Assembly (NCBI GenBank): GCA_963826475.1
Contig: CAWGXC010000001.1
Location: forward strand, 245,945 to 309,944
Direction: 5' to 3'
From: RHKX01 sp963826475
Lineage (GTDB): Bacteria > Actinomycetota > Thermoleophilia > Solirubrobacterales > 70-9
DNA length: 64,000 nt
This document shows, piece after piece, positions 49,367 to 58,803 of this stretch. Below the pieces are notes generated by a model, which saw only the letters and a program-made list of their open reading frames with translations, was not told the DNA's origin and made no database searches. Every line of letters starts with the position of its first letter. Position 1 is the first letter of the stretch. The position numbers and the translations under genes were made by a program.

Positions 49367-50014
49367 TCAGGCGGCGAGGGCGTCCGGTAGCGGGCGCAGA
49401 TCGTGCAGCTCGCCGCGGCTCGCCGCGGGTTGACGCTGGGCGATCCGGTCCGCGGCTACCGAGAGGGCGCGCACGAAGGTGTCGAACTGGTCGCGGACCT
49501 TGGCCGCGTCATCCATGCCGGCGGTGAGGGCGTCGGCGCGCTGCGAGATGCCGTCGCTGAGGGCGGTGATCCGCGCTTGTCGATTGGCGACGAGGCGATC
49601 GCCCATCTGTCGCGCCTCTTCGATCTGGCGGTTGGCATCGACCTCGACCTGCGCCCATCGCGCCCGGATGCTCTGCTCGGCTTCCCGGCGCATCTCGATC
49701 GCCTGTCTCTCGACCGCTCCGATCATCGTCTCGAGGAGGCTGTCGACCCGGCGCTTCGAGCGCTCGAGGTACTCGCGGGCCTCACGCTCAGCCTGCTCCA
49801 TCCGCGCTTCGAGGACGGGGTCGGTCGGCGGCCGGCTCGTGGGATCAGGCGGCCCCTCCGTCTTGCCCAGCAGCCCGCTCAGACGGCTCAGGTTGGTCGA
49901 AGCGCGATCGAGCCCTCCAAGCGCTGCGGCCACGTCCAGCGATGGCGGCCACGCCGTAGGGCCGCCGACAGGGGAGGGCGTGCCGCTCGGCTTCTCCCAG
50001 TCGTCGTTCGGCAT
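49367..50014 (-). CDS. Coiled-coil protein A (DivIVA-like helical scaffold)
   Basis: 215 residues. GAAGGAGTGGGA just before the ATG fixes the start at 50014. Residues about 70-200 are one long coiled coil: RMEQAEREAREYLERSKRRV, RREAEQSIRARWAQVEVDAN, DRLVANRQARITALSDGISQ, DDAAKVRDQFDTFVRALSVA. The last part matches the protein encoded at 50155 (DGLVAERQRRIAELSAELLS ... DDAAPVRQGFENLVRALGDA), so the two are paralogues. A Pro-rich N-terminus precedes the coil. Probable scaffold for the envelope proteins encoded downstream; no enzyme motif. Confidence 0.7.
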   Translation of the reverse strand: MPNDDWEKPSGTPSPVGGPTAWPPSLDVAAALGGLDRASTNLSRLSGLLGKTEGPPDPTSRPPTDPVLEARMEQAEREAREYLERSKRRVDSLLETMIGAVERQAIEMRREAEQSIRARWAQVEVDANRQIEEARQMGDRLVANRQARITALSDGISQRADALTAGMDDAAKVRDQFDTFVRALSVAADRIAQRQPAASRGELHDLRPLPDALAA

Positions 50015-50154
50015 TCCCACTCCTTCTCGAGCTCGTGGATCGGGCACTCCGGCTGGAGGCCGAACCGGAGAGGGAGTCTAGGTTCGCCTCCGGCGGCAAT
50101 CGTCTCCGCCGGGGGGCTGGGGATGAGGGTTGGTGAGCAGGCCCGGCGGGGCCG

Positions 50155-51225
50155 TCAGCGCGATCTGCCCGCCCAGGGCACACGCGTGTCGTCGCGGCTA
50201 CCGACTCCGAAGATCTCATCGAGGATGCTCTCGGAATCGCGCAGTCCGAGCGCCCGCTCAAGGTGATCGCGGACCTCGGAGCGCGTCGCTCCCGACGTGG
50301 CCATCTGGATTGCGGTCATCCTCGCCTCGTCGAGATCCCGCCATCCAGGAGCGGCGGGCGGAGGCTGGGGCGGCTGCAGCGTCTCGGCCAGGCCCGCGGG
50401 GGTCGGCGACCTCGCCGGGTGCGGCTGGTCGGGGAAGTTCGCTCCATCGGCTGGGCCGGGCAAGGCATCGGATCCGTTTTCAACGCTGCCGTGAGCGGGC
50501 TCTCGTTCCTGCGTCGGCTGCGGCGGGTGGCTCTCGGGGGCATAGCTGAGCGGAGACGGCTGGGCCGGGTACTCGAAGGCGCCGGGGGCATCGGGCTGTG
50601 GTTGCGGGCGATCCTGCGCCTGGGGCTGATAGGAGGGCGGCGGCGCGTAAGTGGGCTGGCGATAGGCGGGCTCCGGCGGCGGCGCGTAAGCGGGCTGCTG
50701 ATAGGTGGCCTCTTGCGGCGGCGCGGGCTGTTGATAGATGGGCTGGGACGGCTGCTGGTACGCGGGCGGCTGCTGGGGAGTGGGGGGTGGTTCAGGCGGC
50801 CGAGCCGCGGCGCGCCCCACATCGTGGAACGGGGGCGGCGAGAACTCCTGCCCCGGTACCGCGGTCTCGTGCGCGAGTCGCTCGGCGGCGTCCCCGAGTG
50901 CTCGTACGAGGTTCTCGAAGCCCTGTCGGACCGGAGCCGCGTCGTCGAGGCGGGCGACCACGGCCTCCGACTTGCTCAGGAGCTCCGCGCTGAGCTCGGC
51001 GATTCGTCGCTGCCGTTCGGCGACGAGGCCGTCGGCATACGCCCTGGCCTCGGCCGTGTAGCGAGCGGCTTCGGCGCGGGCCTCCTCGCGCAGCCGATCC
51101 GCCTCACGCTCAACGGCGTCGAGGATCGAGGCGACCCTGCGGGAGATCTCCGGCGCGATTCCCGGGTTGGGGTCCGCGGGACCCTGAGGGGGCCCGGGCG
51201 GCTGTTGAGGTGGAGCGTCGTGCAT
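50155..51225 (-). CDS. Coiled-coil protein B with Pro/Gln/Tyr-rich linker
   Basis: 356 residues. Coiled coil at about 25-120 (EISRRVASILDAVEREADRL, REEARAEAARYTAEARAYAD), shared with the neighbour. Then about 150 residues of Pro/Gln/Tyr repeats of the type YQQPAYAPPPEPAYRQPTYA. A conserved-looking C-terminal helical domain (ARMTAIQMATSGATRSEVRD, HLERALGLRDSESILDEIFG) follows. The linker resembles that of the PRC-barrel protein at 43238. This fits a polar or membrane scaffold that gathers partners through a flexible tail. No catalytic motif. Divergent direction from nothing; a 140-bp gap separates it from coiled-coil A. Confidence 0.7.
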   Translation of the reverse strand: MHDAPPQQPPGPPQGPADPNPGIAPEISRRVASILDAVEREADRLREEARAEAARYTAEARAYADGLVAERQRRIAELSAELLSKSEAVVARLDDAAPVRQGFENLVRALGDAAERLAHETAVPGQEFSPPPFHDVGRAAARPPEPPPTPQQPPAYQQPSQPIYQQPAPPQEATYQQPAYAPPPEPAYRQPTYAPPPSYQPQAQDRPQPQPDAPGAFEYPAQPSPLSYAPESHPPQPTQEREPAHGSVENGSDALPGPADGANFPDQPHPARSPTPAGLAETLQPPQPPPAAPGWRDLDEARMTAIQMATSGATRSEVRDHLERALGLRDSESILDEIFGVGSRDDTRVPWAGRSR

Positions 51226-51340
51226 GGCAATCCAGCCCGCGGTCGCGGCTGAAAATCACCCTACTCAACGCGCTCGGGCTCCCCGCCTGCGAGGGGTGGC
51301 CCACACGGTGAGTTGCAGGGATCTCGGCTGGTCCTCGACC

Positions 51341-51361
51341 GGCCGCGCGCGGCGCGCGGCC
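51341..51361 (-). terminator. 9-bp GC hairpin after the acyl-CoA dehydrogenase gene
   Basis: GGCCGCGCG-cgg-CGCGCGGCC, starting 5 bp after the acyl-CoA dehydrogenase stop (51366). Very stable, no T-run. Confidence 0.55.
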
Positions 51362-51365
51362 CCCC

Positions 51366-52499
51366 TCAGCAGCCCAGGGCCCTGGCGATCACCATCTGCT
51401 GGACCTCATCGGTGCCCTCGCCGATCGTGAGGATCTTCGCGTCACGGTAGAAGCGGCAGACGGGGTACTCCTCGATGTAGCCGTAGCCGCCGTGAATCTG
51501 GACGGCCTCCTCGCTGGCGCGGACCGCCAGGCGGCCGGTCTTGAGCTTCGCCTGGGCGGCGGTCAGGGAGAAGGGCTCGCCACGGTCCTTGAGGATGGCG
51601 GCCTTGTAGGTCAGCAGCCGGGCGGCCTCGATCTCGGTGGCGATGTCGGCGATCTTGGCCTGGATCGTCTGGAACTTGGAGATCGGCTTACCGAAGGCGC
51701 GGCGCTCCTTCGCATAGGAGATCGCCTCGTCAAGGGCTCCCTGCGCGAGCCCGAGCCCCATGGCGGCGACGCCGATGCGGCCGCCGTCGAGGATCTGCAG
51801 GAACTGCTTGAAGCCCATCCCGCGGGGACCGAGGAGGTTGGCCTCGGGGACGCGACAGGAGTCGAAGCTGAGGGGCCGCGTGTCGGAGGCGTTCCAGCCC
51901 ATCTTCCGGTAGGCCTCGCCGACCTCGTAGCCGGAGGTCCCGTTGGGAACGATGATGTTGGAGATCTCGTCCTCGCCGGTGCGGGCGGTGATCGTCACGC
52001 ACGCGGAGATGTCGGTCCCGGAGTTGGTGATGAACTGCTTGGCGCCATCGATTACCCAACCGTCCTCGTCCAGAGTGGCGCGGGTGCGGACGTTGCCGGC
52101 GTCGGAGCCCGCCTCGGGCTCGGTCAGGCCGAATGCCGCCAGCCGCTCTCCGGAGCAGAGTTGCGGCAGCCACTCGGCCTTCTGCTCGTCGGTGCCCCAG
52201 AGGTAGATGGGCATCGTGCCGAGCGAGGTGTGAGCGGCCATCGTGATCCCGACGGAAGAGTCGATCCGGGCCAGCTCCTCGACCGCGAGGGCATAGGAGA
52301 GGTTGTCGCTGCCGCCACCGCCGAATTCCTCGGGGAAGGGGATCCCCATCATCCCGAGCTCGCCCATCTTCGCGACGAGCTCGTAGGGGAAGGACTTCGT
52401 GCGGTCGAGCTCCTCGGCTTGGGGGGCCACCTCGTTACGGGCGAAGTCACGGACGGTGTCGCGGAGCAGGCGCTGCTCATCGCTGAGATCGAAATTCAT
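51366..52499 (-). CDS. Acyl-CoA dehydrogenase
   Basis: FAD enzyme that makes the 2,3-double bond in acyl-CoA for beta-oxidation or branched-chain amino acid breakdown. 377 residues from ATG 52499 (CACAAT box 7 nt upstream). Motifs: MNFDLSDEQRLLRDTVRDFA, FPEEFGGGG, FGLTEPEAGSDAGNVRT, KKWITN-type GAKQFITNSGT, FQTIQAKIADIATEIEAARL, and QIHGGYGYIEEYPVCRFYRD carrying the catalytic Glu (YIEEYP). The DHG/HGGYGY C-terminus fits short- or branched-chain enzymes. With the thiolase and methylmalonyl-CoA mutase nearby it suggests fatty-acid or branched-chain oxidation. Cytoplasmic. Confidence 0.93.
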   Translation of the reverse strand: MNFDLSDEQRLLRDTVRDFARNEVAPQAEELDRTKSFPYELVAKMGELGMMGIPFPEEFGGGGSDNLSYALAVEELARIDSSVGITMAAHTSLGTMPIYLWGTDEQKAEWLPQLCSGERLAAFGLTEPEAGSDAGNVRTRATLDEDGWVIDGAKQFITNSGTDISACVTITARTGEDEISNIIVPNGTSGYEVGEAYRKMGWNASDTRPLSFDSCRVPEANLLGPRGMGFKQFLQILDGGRIGVAAMGLGLAQGALDEAISYAKERRAFGKPISKFQTIQAKIADIATEIEAARLLTYKAAILKDRGEPFSLTAAQAKLKTGRLAVRASEEAVQIHGGYGYIEEYPVCRFYRDAKILTIGEGTDEVQQMVIARALGC

Positions 52500-52542
52500 C
52501 GCGGCGATTGTGTCAGCCGGCCGCCGGGACGGTGCGACCGCC

Positions 52543-54894
52543 TCAGATGGAGGGGACCTCCACACGGACCGCGAGCCAGGCCTCGGGAGTGTGGTCGAGC
52601 AGCGCCTCCACCTGCTCAGCCGGCATCGGCCGTCCGAGCAGATAGCCCTGGCCGTAGCGGCAGTCGAGCTCCAGCAGGCGCGCCAGCTGCTCGGGCCGCT
52701 CGATCCCCTCGGCGACGACGGTCAGCCCCAGGCTCTGGCTGATGTCGATGATCGCTCGCGTCAGCGAGGAGTCGTCCACATCCCCGCCGATGTTGTCGAT
52801 GAACGGCTTGGGGATCTTCAGGATGTCGATCGGGAAGTGCTGGAGGTGCTGCAGGGAGGAGAAGCCCGTCCCGAAGTCGTCGATGGCGATGTCGATGCCG
52901 AGCTCGCTGAGGCTCTGGAGCGTGCCGGCGATCACCTCGGGGTCGCGGGTGAAGGCGGTCTCGGTGAGCTCGAGGGTGAGGGTGCCGCGCGCGAGCTCGG
53001 ATGCCTCGAGCGCGCCGCGGACGTCATCGAGAAAGCGGGGGTGGTCGAGTTGCAGAACCGAGACGTTGACGCTGAGCGAAAGCGGGATCCCGCCGGTGCG
53101 CTCACGCTGCCAGCGGGCGACCGTCGTGCATGCGTCGAGTAGGACGGAGCGCCCGAGCGAGACGATCGCGCCGGTTTCCTCGGCGATCGGGATGAACTCC
53201 CCGGGCGGCATCGTCCCGCGGGTCGGGTGCGTCCACCGAACCAGCGCTTCGACGCCGGCGAGGCGGCCCGTTTCCAGCGAGACGATCGGTTGGTAGTGGG
53301 TGCCGAGCTTGCTGGAGATGATCGCGCGCTTCAGCTCGGCCTCGAGCTCCAGGCGCTCGACGATCGAAGTGTGCATGTGGGGGGCGAACGTCTCGTGTCT
53401 GCCGGCGCCTCCGCGCTTGGCCCGGTACATGGCCAGGTCGGCGTCGCGCAGCAGATCGTCATCGACATGAGAGCCGGCTGCGATCCCGATGCTGCCGCTG
53501 AGGAAGATCTCCTTGCCGCGGACGTTGAAGGGTTGCTCGAGCGCCTCGAGGATCCGCTCGGCCAATCCGTCGACGTCGACCTCGGTGATGTCCTCGATCA
53601 GGACGGCGAACTCGTCGCCGCCGAATCGCGCGGCGGTGTCCCCGGGCCGGACGCACGCGATCAGCCGCCTGCCGACCGCGACGAGGAGCTCGTCGCCCGC
53701 CATGTGGCCGAGGCTGTCGTTGACGGTCTTGAACTGGTCGAGGTCGCAGAAGAGGATCGCGACGACGCTTCCCGCCGCCTCGGCGCGCTGCAGTGCTCCC
53801 GCGAGCCGGTCGAGCAGCAGCGTTCGGTTGGGGAGCCCCGTCAGGGGATCGTGATGTGCCTCGTGAACGGCGTCGTTGACCGTTCGCGCGTCGCCGAGCG
53901 CGAGGCTGGCGTGGTTGGCGAAGGCGACGAGGATCTCCCGCTCGGCGGCGGTGTAGACGTGGTCCTGCATCTCTCGTGCGACGACCAGGCTGCCCACGAC
54001 CTCACCCTTCTCGCGGACGGGTGTGGCCATCGCCGTCTTGACTCCGTAGGAGGCCCACTCGTCGATCTTGTGCTGGTCGTCCTCGTAGCCCTCGATCACG
54101 ATCAGCCTTCCCTCGGAGATCGCCCGGCCGCCGGCGCCGGTGCCCACGAGGCCGTGGCGGGTCCTCTCGAGGGTCTCCGCGTCGATGCCCTTGGTTGCCA
54201 CGATCATCATCCGGGTCGGGTCGTCGCGATCGATCAGACGCAGGGAGACCGTCTGGTCGCCGAGCAGCTCGGCGGCCCCGTCGACGATCGCGTCGAGCAC
54301 GTCGTCGATCGCCAGGCGGCTGACGATGGAGCTCTGGATGCGCGAGAGCCGCTCGAAGAGCTTCTGTCGTTCGCGCAGCGAGCCCACCAGCCGAGCGTTC
54401 TCGGCGCGGCCCCGCTCGCTCTCGCCCCGCTGGGCCCGCTCGGCGGCCGTCATCCGGATCGTGCGAAGGCTCAACGCGAGCACGCGGGAGGCGGCGCTCA
54501 GCAGGTCGGCCTCGTCGCCGTCGAAGGGGAGGTCGAGCCGGGCGAGGATCAGATGCCGAAGCCGGGGATCATCGATCGGGATCGCGATCGTGTGGCACTC
54601 GCCGACCCCGTTGATTCCAAGCAACGCGCGATCCCCGCGCGCGACGGCCTCGAGCGTCTCGTGCTGGGGAGCGGTACCGCCGAATCCGATCGAGGCCGCG
54701 ACGTCGTCCGCGGAGATGATCGCCCCGGCCTGGGCCCCGGTGGAACCAGCGATGCGCTCGACGGCGACGCGAATCGTCCGCTCGTGATCCTCGGACCCGG
54801 TGAGGGCGCTGACGAACTCGGCGAGCTGCTGCGTCGTCCAGCCGCCTGACGTCGGGGAAGCGGGTCGGACCGAAGGCGTTTTGACCGGTGTCAC
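52543..54894 (-). CDS. GAF-GAF-GGDEF-EAL c-di-GMP turnover protein
   Basis: 783 residues, no membrane helix. Two GAF sensor domains (about 15-165 and 190-340), a diguanylate cyclase domain with intact active site RFGGDEFAVLIED (about 430) and a phosphodiesterase domain with VEALVRW (EAL), NVSVLQLDHP, LELTETAF, IDDFGTGFSSLQHL and VVAEGIERPEQ. All catalytic residues look present, so it may make or break c-di-GMP depending on the GAF inputs. GTG start. The MshEN glycosyltransferase about 4 kb away is a plausible c-di-GMP target. An RxxD inhibitory site was not clearly seen. Confidence 0.93.
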   Translation of the reverse strand: MTPVKTPSVRPASPTSGGWTTQQLAEFVSALTGSEDHERTIRVAVERIAGSTGAQAGAIISADDVAASIGFGGTAPQHETLEAVARGDRALLGINGVGECHTIAIPIDDPRLRHLILARLDLPFDGDEADLLSAASRVLALSLRTIRMTAAERAQRGESERGRAENARLVGSLRERQKLFERLSRIQSSIVSRLAIDDVLDAIVDGAAELLGDQTVSLRLIDRDDPTRMMIVATKGIDAETLERTRHGLVGTGAGGRAISEGRLIVIEGYEDDQHKIDEWASYGVKTAMATPVREKGEVVGSLVVAREMQDHVYTAAEREILVAFANHASLALGDARTVNDAVHEAHHDPLTGLPNRTLLLDRLAGALQRAEAAGSVVAILFCDLDQFKTVNDSLGHMAGDELLVAVGRRLIACVRPGDTAARFGGDEFAVLIEDITEVDVDGLAERILEALEQPFNVRGKEIFLSGSIGIAAGSHVDDDLLRDADLAMYRAKRGGAGRHETFAPHMHTSIVERLELEAELKRAIISSKLGTHYQPIVSLETGRLAGVEALVRWTHPTRGTMPPGEFIPIAEETGAIVSLGRSVLLDACTTVARWQRERTGGIPLSLSVNVSVLQLDHPRFLDDVRGALEASELARGTLTLELTETAFTRDPEVIAGTLQSLSELGIDIAIDDFGTGFSSLQHLQHFPIDILKIPKPFIDNIGGDVDDSSLTRAIIDISQSLGLTVVAEGIERPEQLARLLELDCRYGQGYLLGRPMPAEQVEALLDHTPEAWLAVRVEVPSI

Positions 54895-55040
54895 CGCGTC
54901 AGCCGAACGCCGGGGCCACGTCGGTCTGGCGCAGGACTGCGAGGACCTTTGGAGGTGCCCTGGGATGGCGGAGTCACACCTTCGCTATCGGCAGGCTGCG
55001 TCGATGGTTTAGTCGAGCGGCCTCTCGCTGGGTGAGATGA

Positions 55041-56501
55041 CTAGGCGGTGCCGGACGACGGCTGCGCCGAGCACAGGCGCCGGGCCAGCTCCACGAGGAG
55101 CCGAACGCCGAATCCGGTGGCTCCGTTGCCGACGTATTCGCGGCCGACGTCCCAGGACGTGCCGGCGATGTCGAGGTGCGCCCAGGTCCTTCCCTCGGTG
55201 AATTCCTCGAGGAACGACGCGGCGTAGATCGTGCCCGCTTTGCGCGCCTTCGCGGCGTTGGAGAGGTCGGCGATCCTGCCCCGCGTCAGCTCCTTGTACT
55301 CGGGGTGCAGCGGCAGGCGCCAGACGAGCTCGCCGACGATGTCGCCGGCGGCTGAGACCTCCGAGGCCCACTCGTCGTCGTTGGACATCAGCCCGGCGTA
55401 GGTCGATCCGAGCGCCACGACGACGGCGCCGGTCAGGGTCGCGACGTCGACGATCCGCTCCGCGCCCTGGCGAGCGCACCAGGTGAGCGCATCGGCGAGG
55501 ATCAGCCGGCCCTCGGCGTCGGTGTTGTTGACCTCGACGGTCTTGCCGTTGAGCTGGGTGATGATGTCGCCGGGGCGCGTGGCGCTGCCGTTGATCATGT
55601 TCTCGACGGCGGGAACGACTGCGATCACGTTGATCGGCAGCTTCAGCTCGGCGATCGCAGCGGTCGCCTCGAGCACGGCGGCGCCCCCCGACATGTCCTT
55701 CTTCATCAGCTCCATGCCGGCGGCCGGCTTGATCGAGATCCCGCCGCTGTCGAAGGTGACGCCCTTGCCGACGAGCCCGAGCGTGGGGCCTGAGCCGCCG
55801 CCGTTGTAGCGCAGGACGACCAGCGCCGGCTCCTTGTCGGAGCCCGCGGTGACGGCGAGGATCCCGCCCATCCCCTCAGTCTCGAGGCGCTCGCGGCCGA
55901 GGATCTCGAACTCGAGGTTCTCGTAGGAGGCGACGATCTCGGAGGCGCGATCGCCGAGGAAGGCCGGGTCGCAGACGTTCGCCGGCAGGTTCTGCAGGTC
56001 GCGAGCCCGGTTGGCGCCCTCGGCGGCCGCCTTCGCGGTCCGCACGTACTCGCCCGCATCGCCGGCGCCGAGCAGGGTCAGCGATTCGAGCTCGGCCGGG
56101 GCGGGGTCGTCGGCGTCGCGGCTCTTGAAGCGGTCGAAGCTGTAGGCGCCCATGATCGTCCCGGCGGTCAGGCCCGCAGCTATGGAGGCCCCGCCGGGAC
56201 AGACCCAGGTGATCTCGGTGGCCTTGTGGCGGCGGGACTGGCGGACGGCGAGGGCGGCGGCGACCCGGGCGCGCTCGGTGGTGAACTCCTCGCGGTCCCC
56301 GAGGCCGACCACGAGGACCTTGCGAGGACCCGATTCCGCCTGCGGGCGGAGGACCGTGAGGCTCTTGAGCTTCGCCTCCGCGTCATCGCTGCCCGGCGCG
56401 CCGGCGAACTCCGCCGGCAGCTCCTCACCCTCGAACAGCCCGAGGCAGAGCAGGCCACCCTGCACCTCGGCGGGGGATGAATCGGACAGTTCGACGCGCA
56501 C
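55041..56501 (-). CDS. pepA: Leucyl aminopeptidase (M17)
   Basis: Cytosolic two-metal aminopeptidase, 486 residues. N-terminal macro-like domain about 1-165; catalytic domain with GKGVTFDSGGISIKPAAGME (Lys and Asp metal ligands), MKKDMSGGAAVLEA, and the signature NTDAEGRLILADAL. Ends after VRLLVELARRL. GTG start at 56501, with TATCGT 8 nt upstream. Roles in peptide turnover and, in some bacteria, DNA binding; only the peptidase is supported here. Alone in its transcript. Confidence 0.95.
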   Translation of the reverse strand: MRVELSDSSPAEVQGGLLCLGLFEGEELPAEFAGAPGSDDAEAKLKSLTVLRPQAESGPRKVLVVGLGDREEFTTERARVAAALAVRQSRRHKATEITWVCPGGASIAAGLTAGTIMGAYSFDRFKSRDADDPAPAELESLTLLGAGDAGEYVRTAKAAAEGANRARDLQNLPANVCDPAFLGDRASEIVASYENLEFEILGRERLETEGMGGILAVTAGSDKEPALVVLRYNGGGSGPTLGLVGKGVTFDSGGISIKPAAGMELMKKDMSGGAAVLEATAAIAELKLPINVIAVVPAVENMINGSATRPGDIITQLNGKTVEVNNTDAEGRLILADALTWCARQGAERIVDVATLTGAVVVALGSTYAGLMSNDDEWASEVSAAGDIVGELVWRLPLHPEYKELTRGRIADLSNAAKARKAGTIYAASFLEEFTEGRTWAHLDIAGTSWDVGREYVGNGATGFGVRLLVELARRLCSAQPSSGTA

Positions 56502-56509
56502 GGCCGGCC

Positions 56510-56515
56510 ACGATA
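56510..56515 (-). promoter_or_regulatory. -10 box TATCGT, leaderless promoter of pepA
   Basis: TATCGT (minus strand) ends 8 nt before the GTG. Divergent from the thiolase gene, whose ATG at 56586 instead has AGGAG 9 nt upstream. Confidence 0.45.
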
Positions 56516-56585
56516 GCTGCCGACCTGCCTCCGGCGTCTACGATTCCCGGGCCCCTACGCCCCAGACCACGCAGGAGACTTCTCG

Positions 56586-57761
<1,176 letters not shown>

Positions 57762-57873
57762 TCGCGGACGGAGAGCGCGCTGCTCGGCGTCATCGCGAGG
57801 CTCGCGGCCAGATGGCCGCGTCGCCTCGCTCTTCCTTGATCAGCACGCTCTCCGCCTCGCGATTTGGATGGGT

Positions 57874-57976
57874 GGATGGCAAGAATGCCCTCCCTGGGAC
57901 CGCTTTCTTGCCATTGGGCTCCGATTTCCCCCGTGGATGGCAAGAAGCTTCACCTGTGGTCAACCTTCTTGCCATC
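57874..57976. repeat. Two tandem near-identical hairpins (palindromic repeat)
   Basis: Unit 1: TGGATGGCAAGAA ... TTCTTGCCAT (arms 57876-57885 and 57905-57914, 19-nt loop). Unit 2: GATGGCAAGAAG ... CTTCTTGCCATC (57936-57947 and 57965-57976, 17-nt loop). The arms are the same; the loops differ. Units are spaced about 60 bp apart in the 262-bp gap between the thiolase and HAD genes. Conserved arms with diverged loops fit a mobile palindromic repeat (REP/MITE-like) or a tandem terminator. The preceding 112 bp (57762-57873) hold nothing I recognise. Confidence 0.7.
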
Positions 57977-58011
57977 GAGCGACCGCGAGCCGCCCGCCCG
58001 ATCGGTCCCTT

Positions 58012-58017
58012 TAGCCT
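58012..58017 (+). promoter_or_regulatory. -10 box TAGCCT, leaderless promoter
   Basis: TAGCCT ends 6 nt before ATG 58024 and starts 35 bp after the twin-hairpin repeat. It supports 58024 as start rather than the TTG at 58018. Confidence 0.5.
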
Positions 58018-58023
58018 TTGCGG

Positions 58024-58794
58024 ATGAGCGAACGCGGGGCAGCCTTCTTCGATCTCGACCGGACCCTGATGTCCGGCTCGAGCGGGGCGCAGTTCGGGCG
58101 CGCGGCGTTCCGCAGCGGGATGGTCAGCCGCCGGCAGATGACCCGCTGGGGCTTCGATCATCTGAAGTTCCGCCTGCGGGGAGCGACCGACCATGACACC
58201 GAGGAGCTCGTCGAGCAGATCCGCGTCCTCCTGGCCGGTGTCCCGGAACGGGAGCTGAAGCGCATGGTTCCCGACCTGCTCGCCGGGATCCTGCCGCGGA
58301 TCTACCCGCAGATGCTCGCCGAGGTCCGCTCACATCAGGATGCCGGCCGGCCGGCCTTCATCGTCAGCGCGGCGAGCCATGGCGTCGTCGAGCTGCTCGC
58401 CCGGGTCCTCGACATGGAGGGCGGGATCGGCAGCCGCTACGAGGTCGACGATCGCGGCCGCTACACGGGCGAGCTCGTCGGCGGGCTCAACTACGGGGAG
58501 CTGAAGATCGGGCCGATGCGCGCCTTCGCCGACGATCACGATCTCGACCTGGCGGCGTGCTGGGCATATTCCGACTCCGTCTCGGACCTGCCGATGCTGG
58601 AGCTCGTCGGCCACCCGGTCGCGGTCAACCCGGACGCGGAGCTCTCGCGGATCGCGCGGGACCGAGGCTGGCAGGTGATGGTCTTCGAGAAGCTGGGACG
58701 GCGACTCGCGATCGGCGGCTCGGTCCTGCTCGCCGCGACGCTCGGCGGAGCCGGAAGCTGGATCGCCTCGCGCCGGCACGTGTCGCGGCGTTAG
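58024..58794 (+). CDS. HAD-IB family phosphatase (SerB-like)
   Basis: 256 residues. HAD motif I AAFFDLDRTLM (nucleophile and acid Asp), motif II FIVSAASHGV, motif III/IV in YSDSVSDLPMLELVG, and PVAVNPDAELSRIARDRGW. These fit the HAD-IB subfamily (phosphoserine phosphatase-related, often fused or adjacent to acyltransferases). A hydrophobic C-terminal helix (LAIGGSVLLAATLGGAGSWI) may tether it to the membrane. Substrate unknown, perhaps phosphatidic acid or phosphoserine. Confidence 0.87.
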   Translation: MSERGAAFFDLDRTLMSGSSGAQFGRAAFRSGMVSRRQMTRWGFDHLKFRLRGATDHDTEELVEQIRVLLAGVPERELKRMVPDLLAGILPRIYPQMLAEVRSHQDAGRPAFIVSAASHGVVELLARVLDMEGGIGSRYEVDDRGRYTGELVGGLNYGELKIGPMRAFADDHDLDLAACWAYSDSVSDLPMLELVGHPVAVNPDAELSRIARDRGWQVMVFEKLGRRLAIGGSVLLAATLGGAGSWIASRRHVSRR

Positions 58795-58797
58795 GCT
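58792..58797 (+). promoter_or_regulatory. -10 box TAGGCT built on the HAD-gene stop codon
   Basis: The TAG stop of the phosphatase gene is the first half of a TAGGCT -10 that ends 6 nt before the amidase GTG. The same base pairs thus end one gene and start the transcript of the next. Confidence 0.5.
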
Positions 58798-58803
58798 CGC
58801 TCA

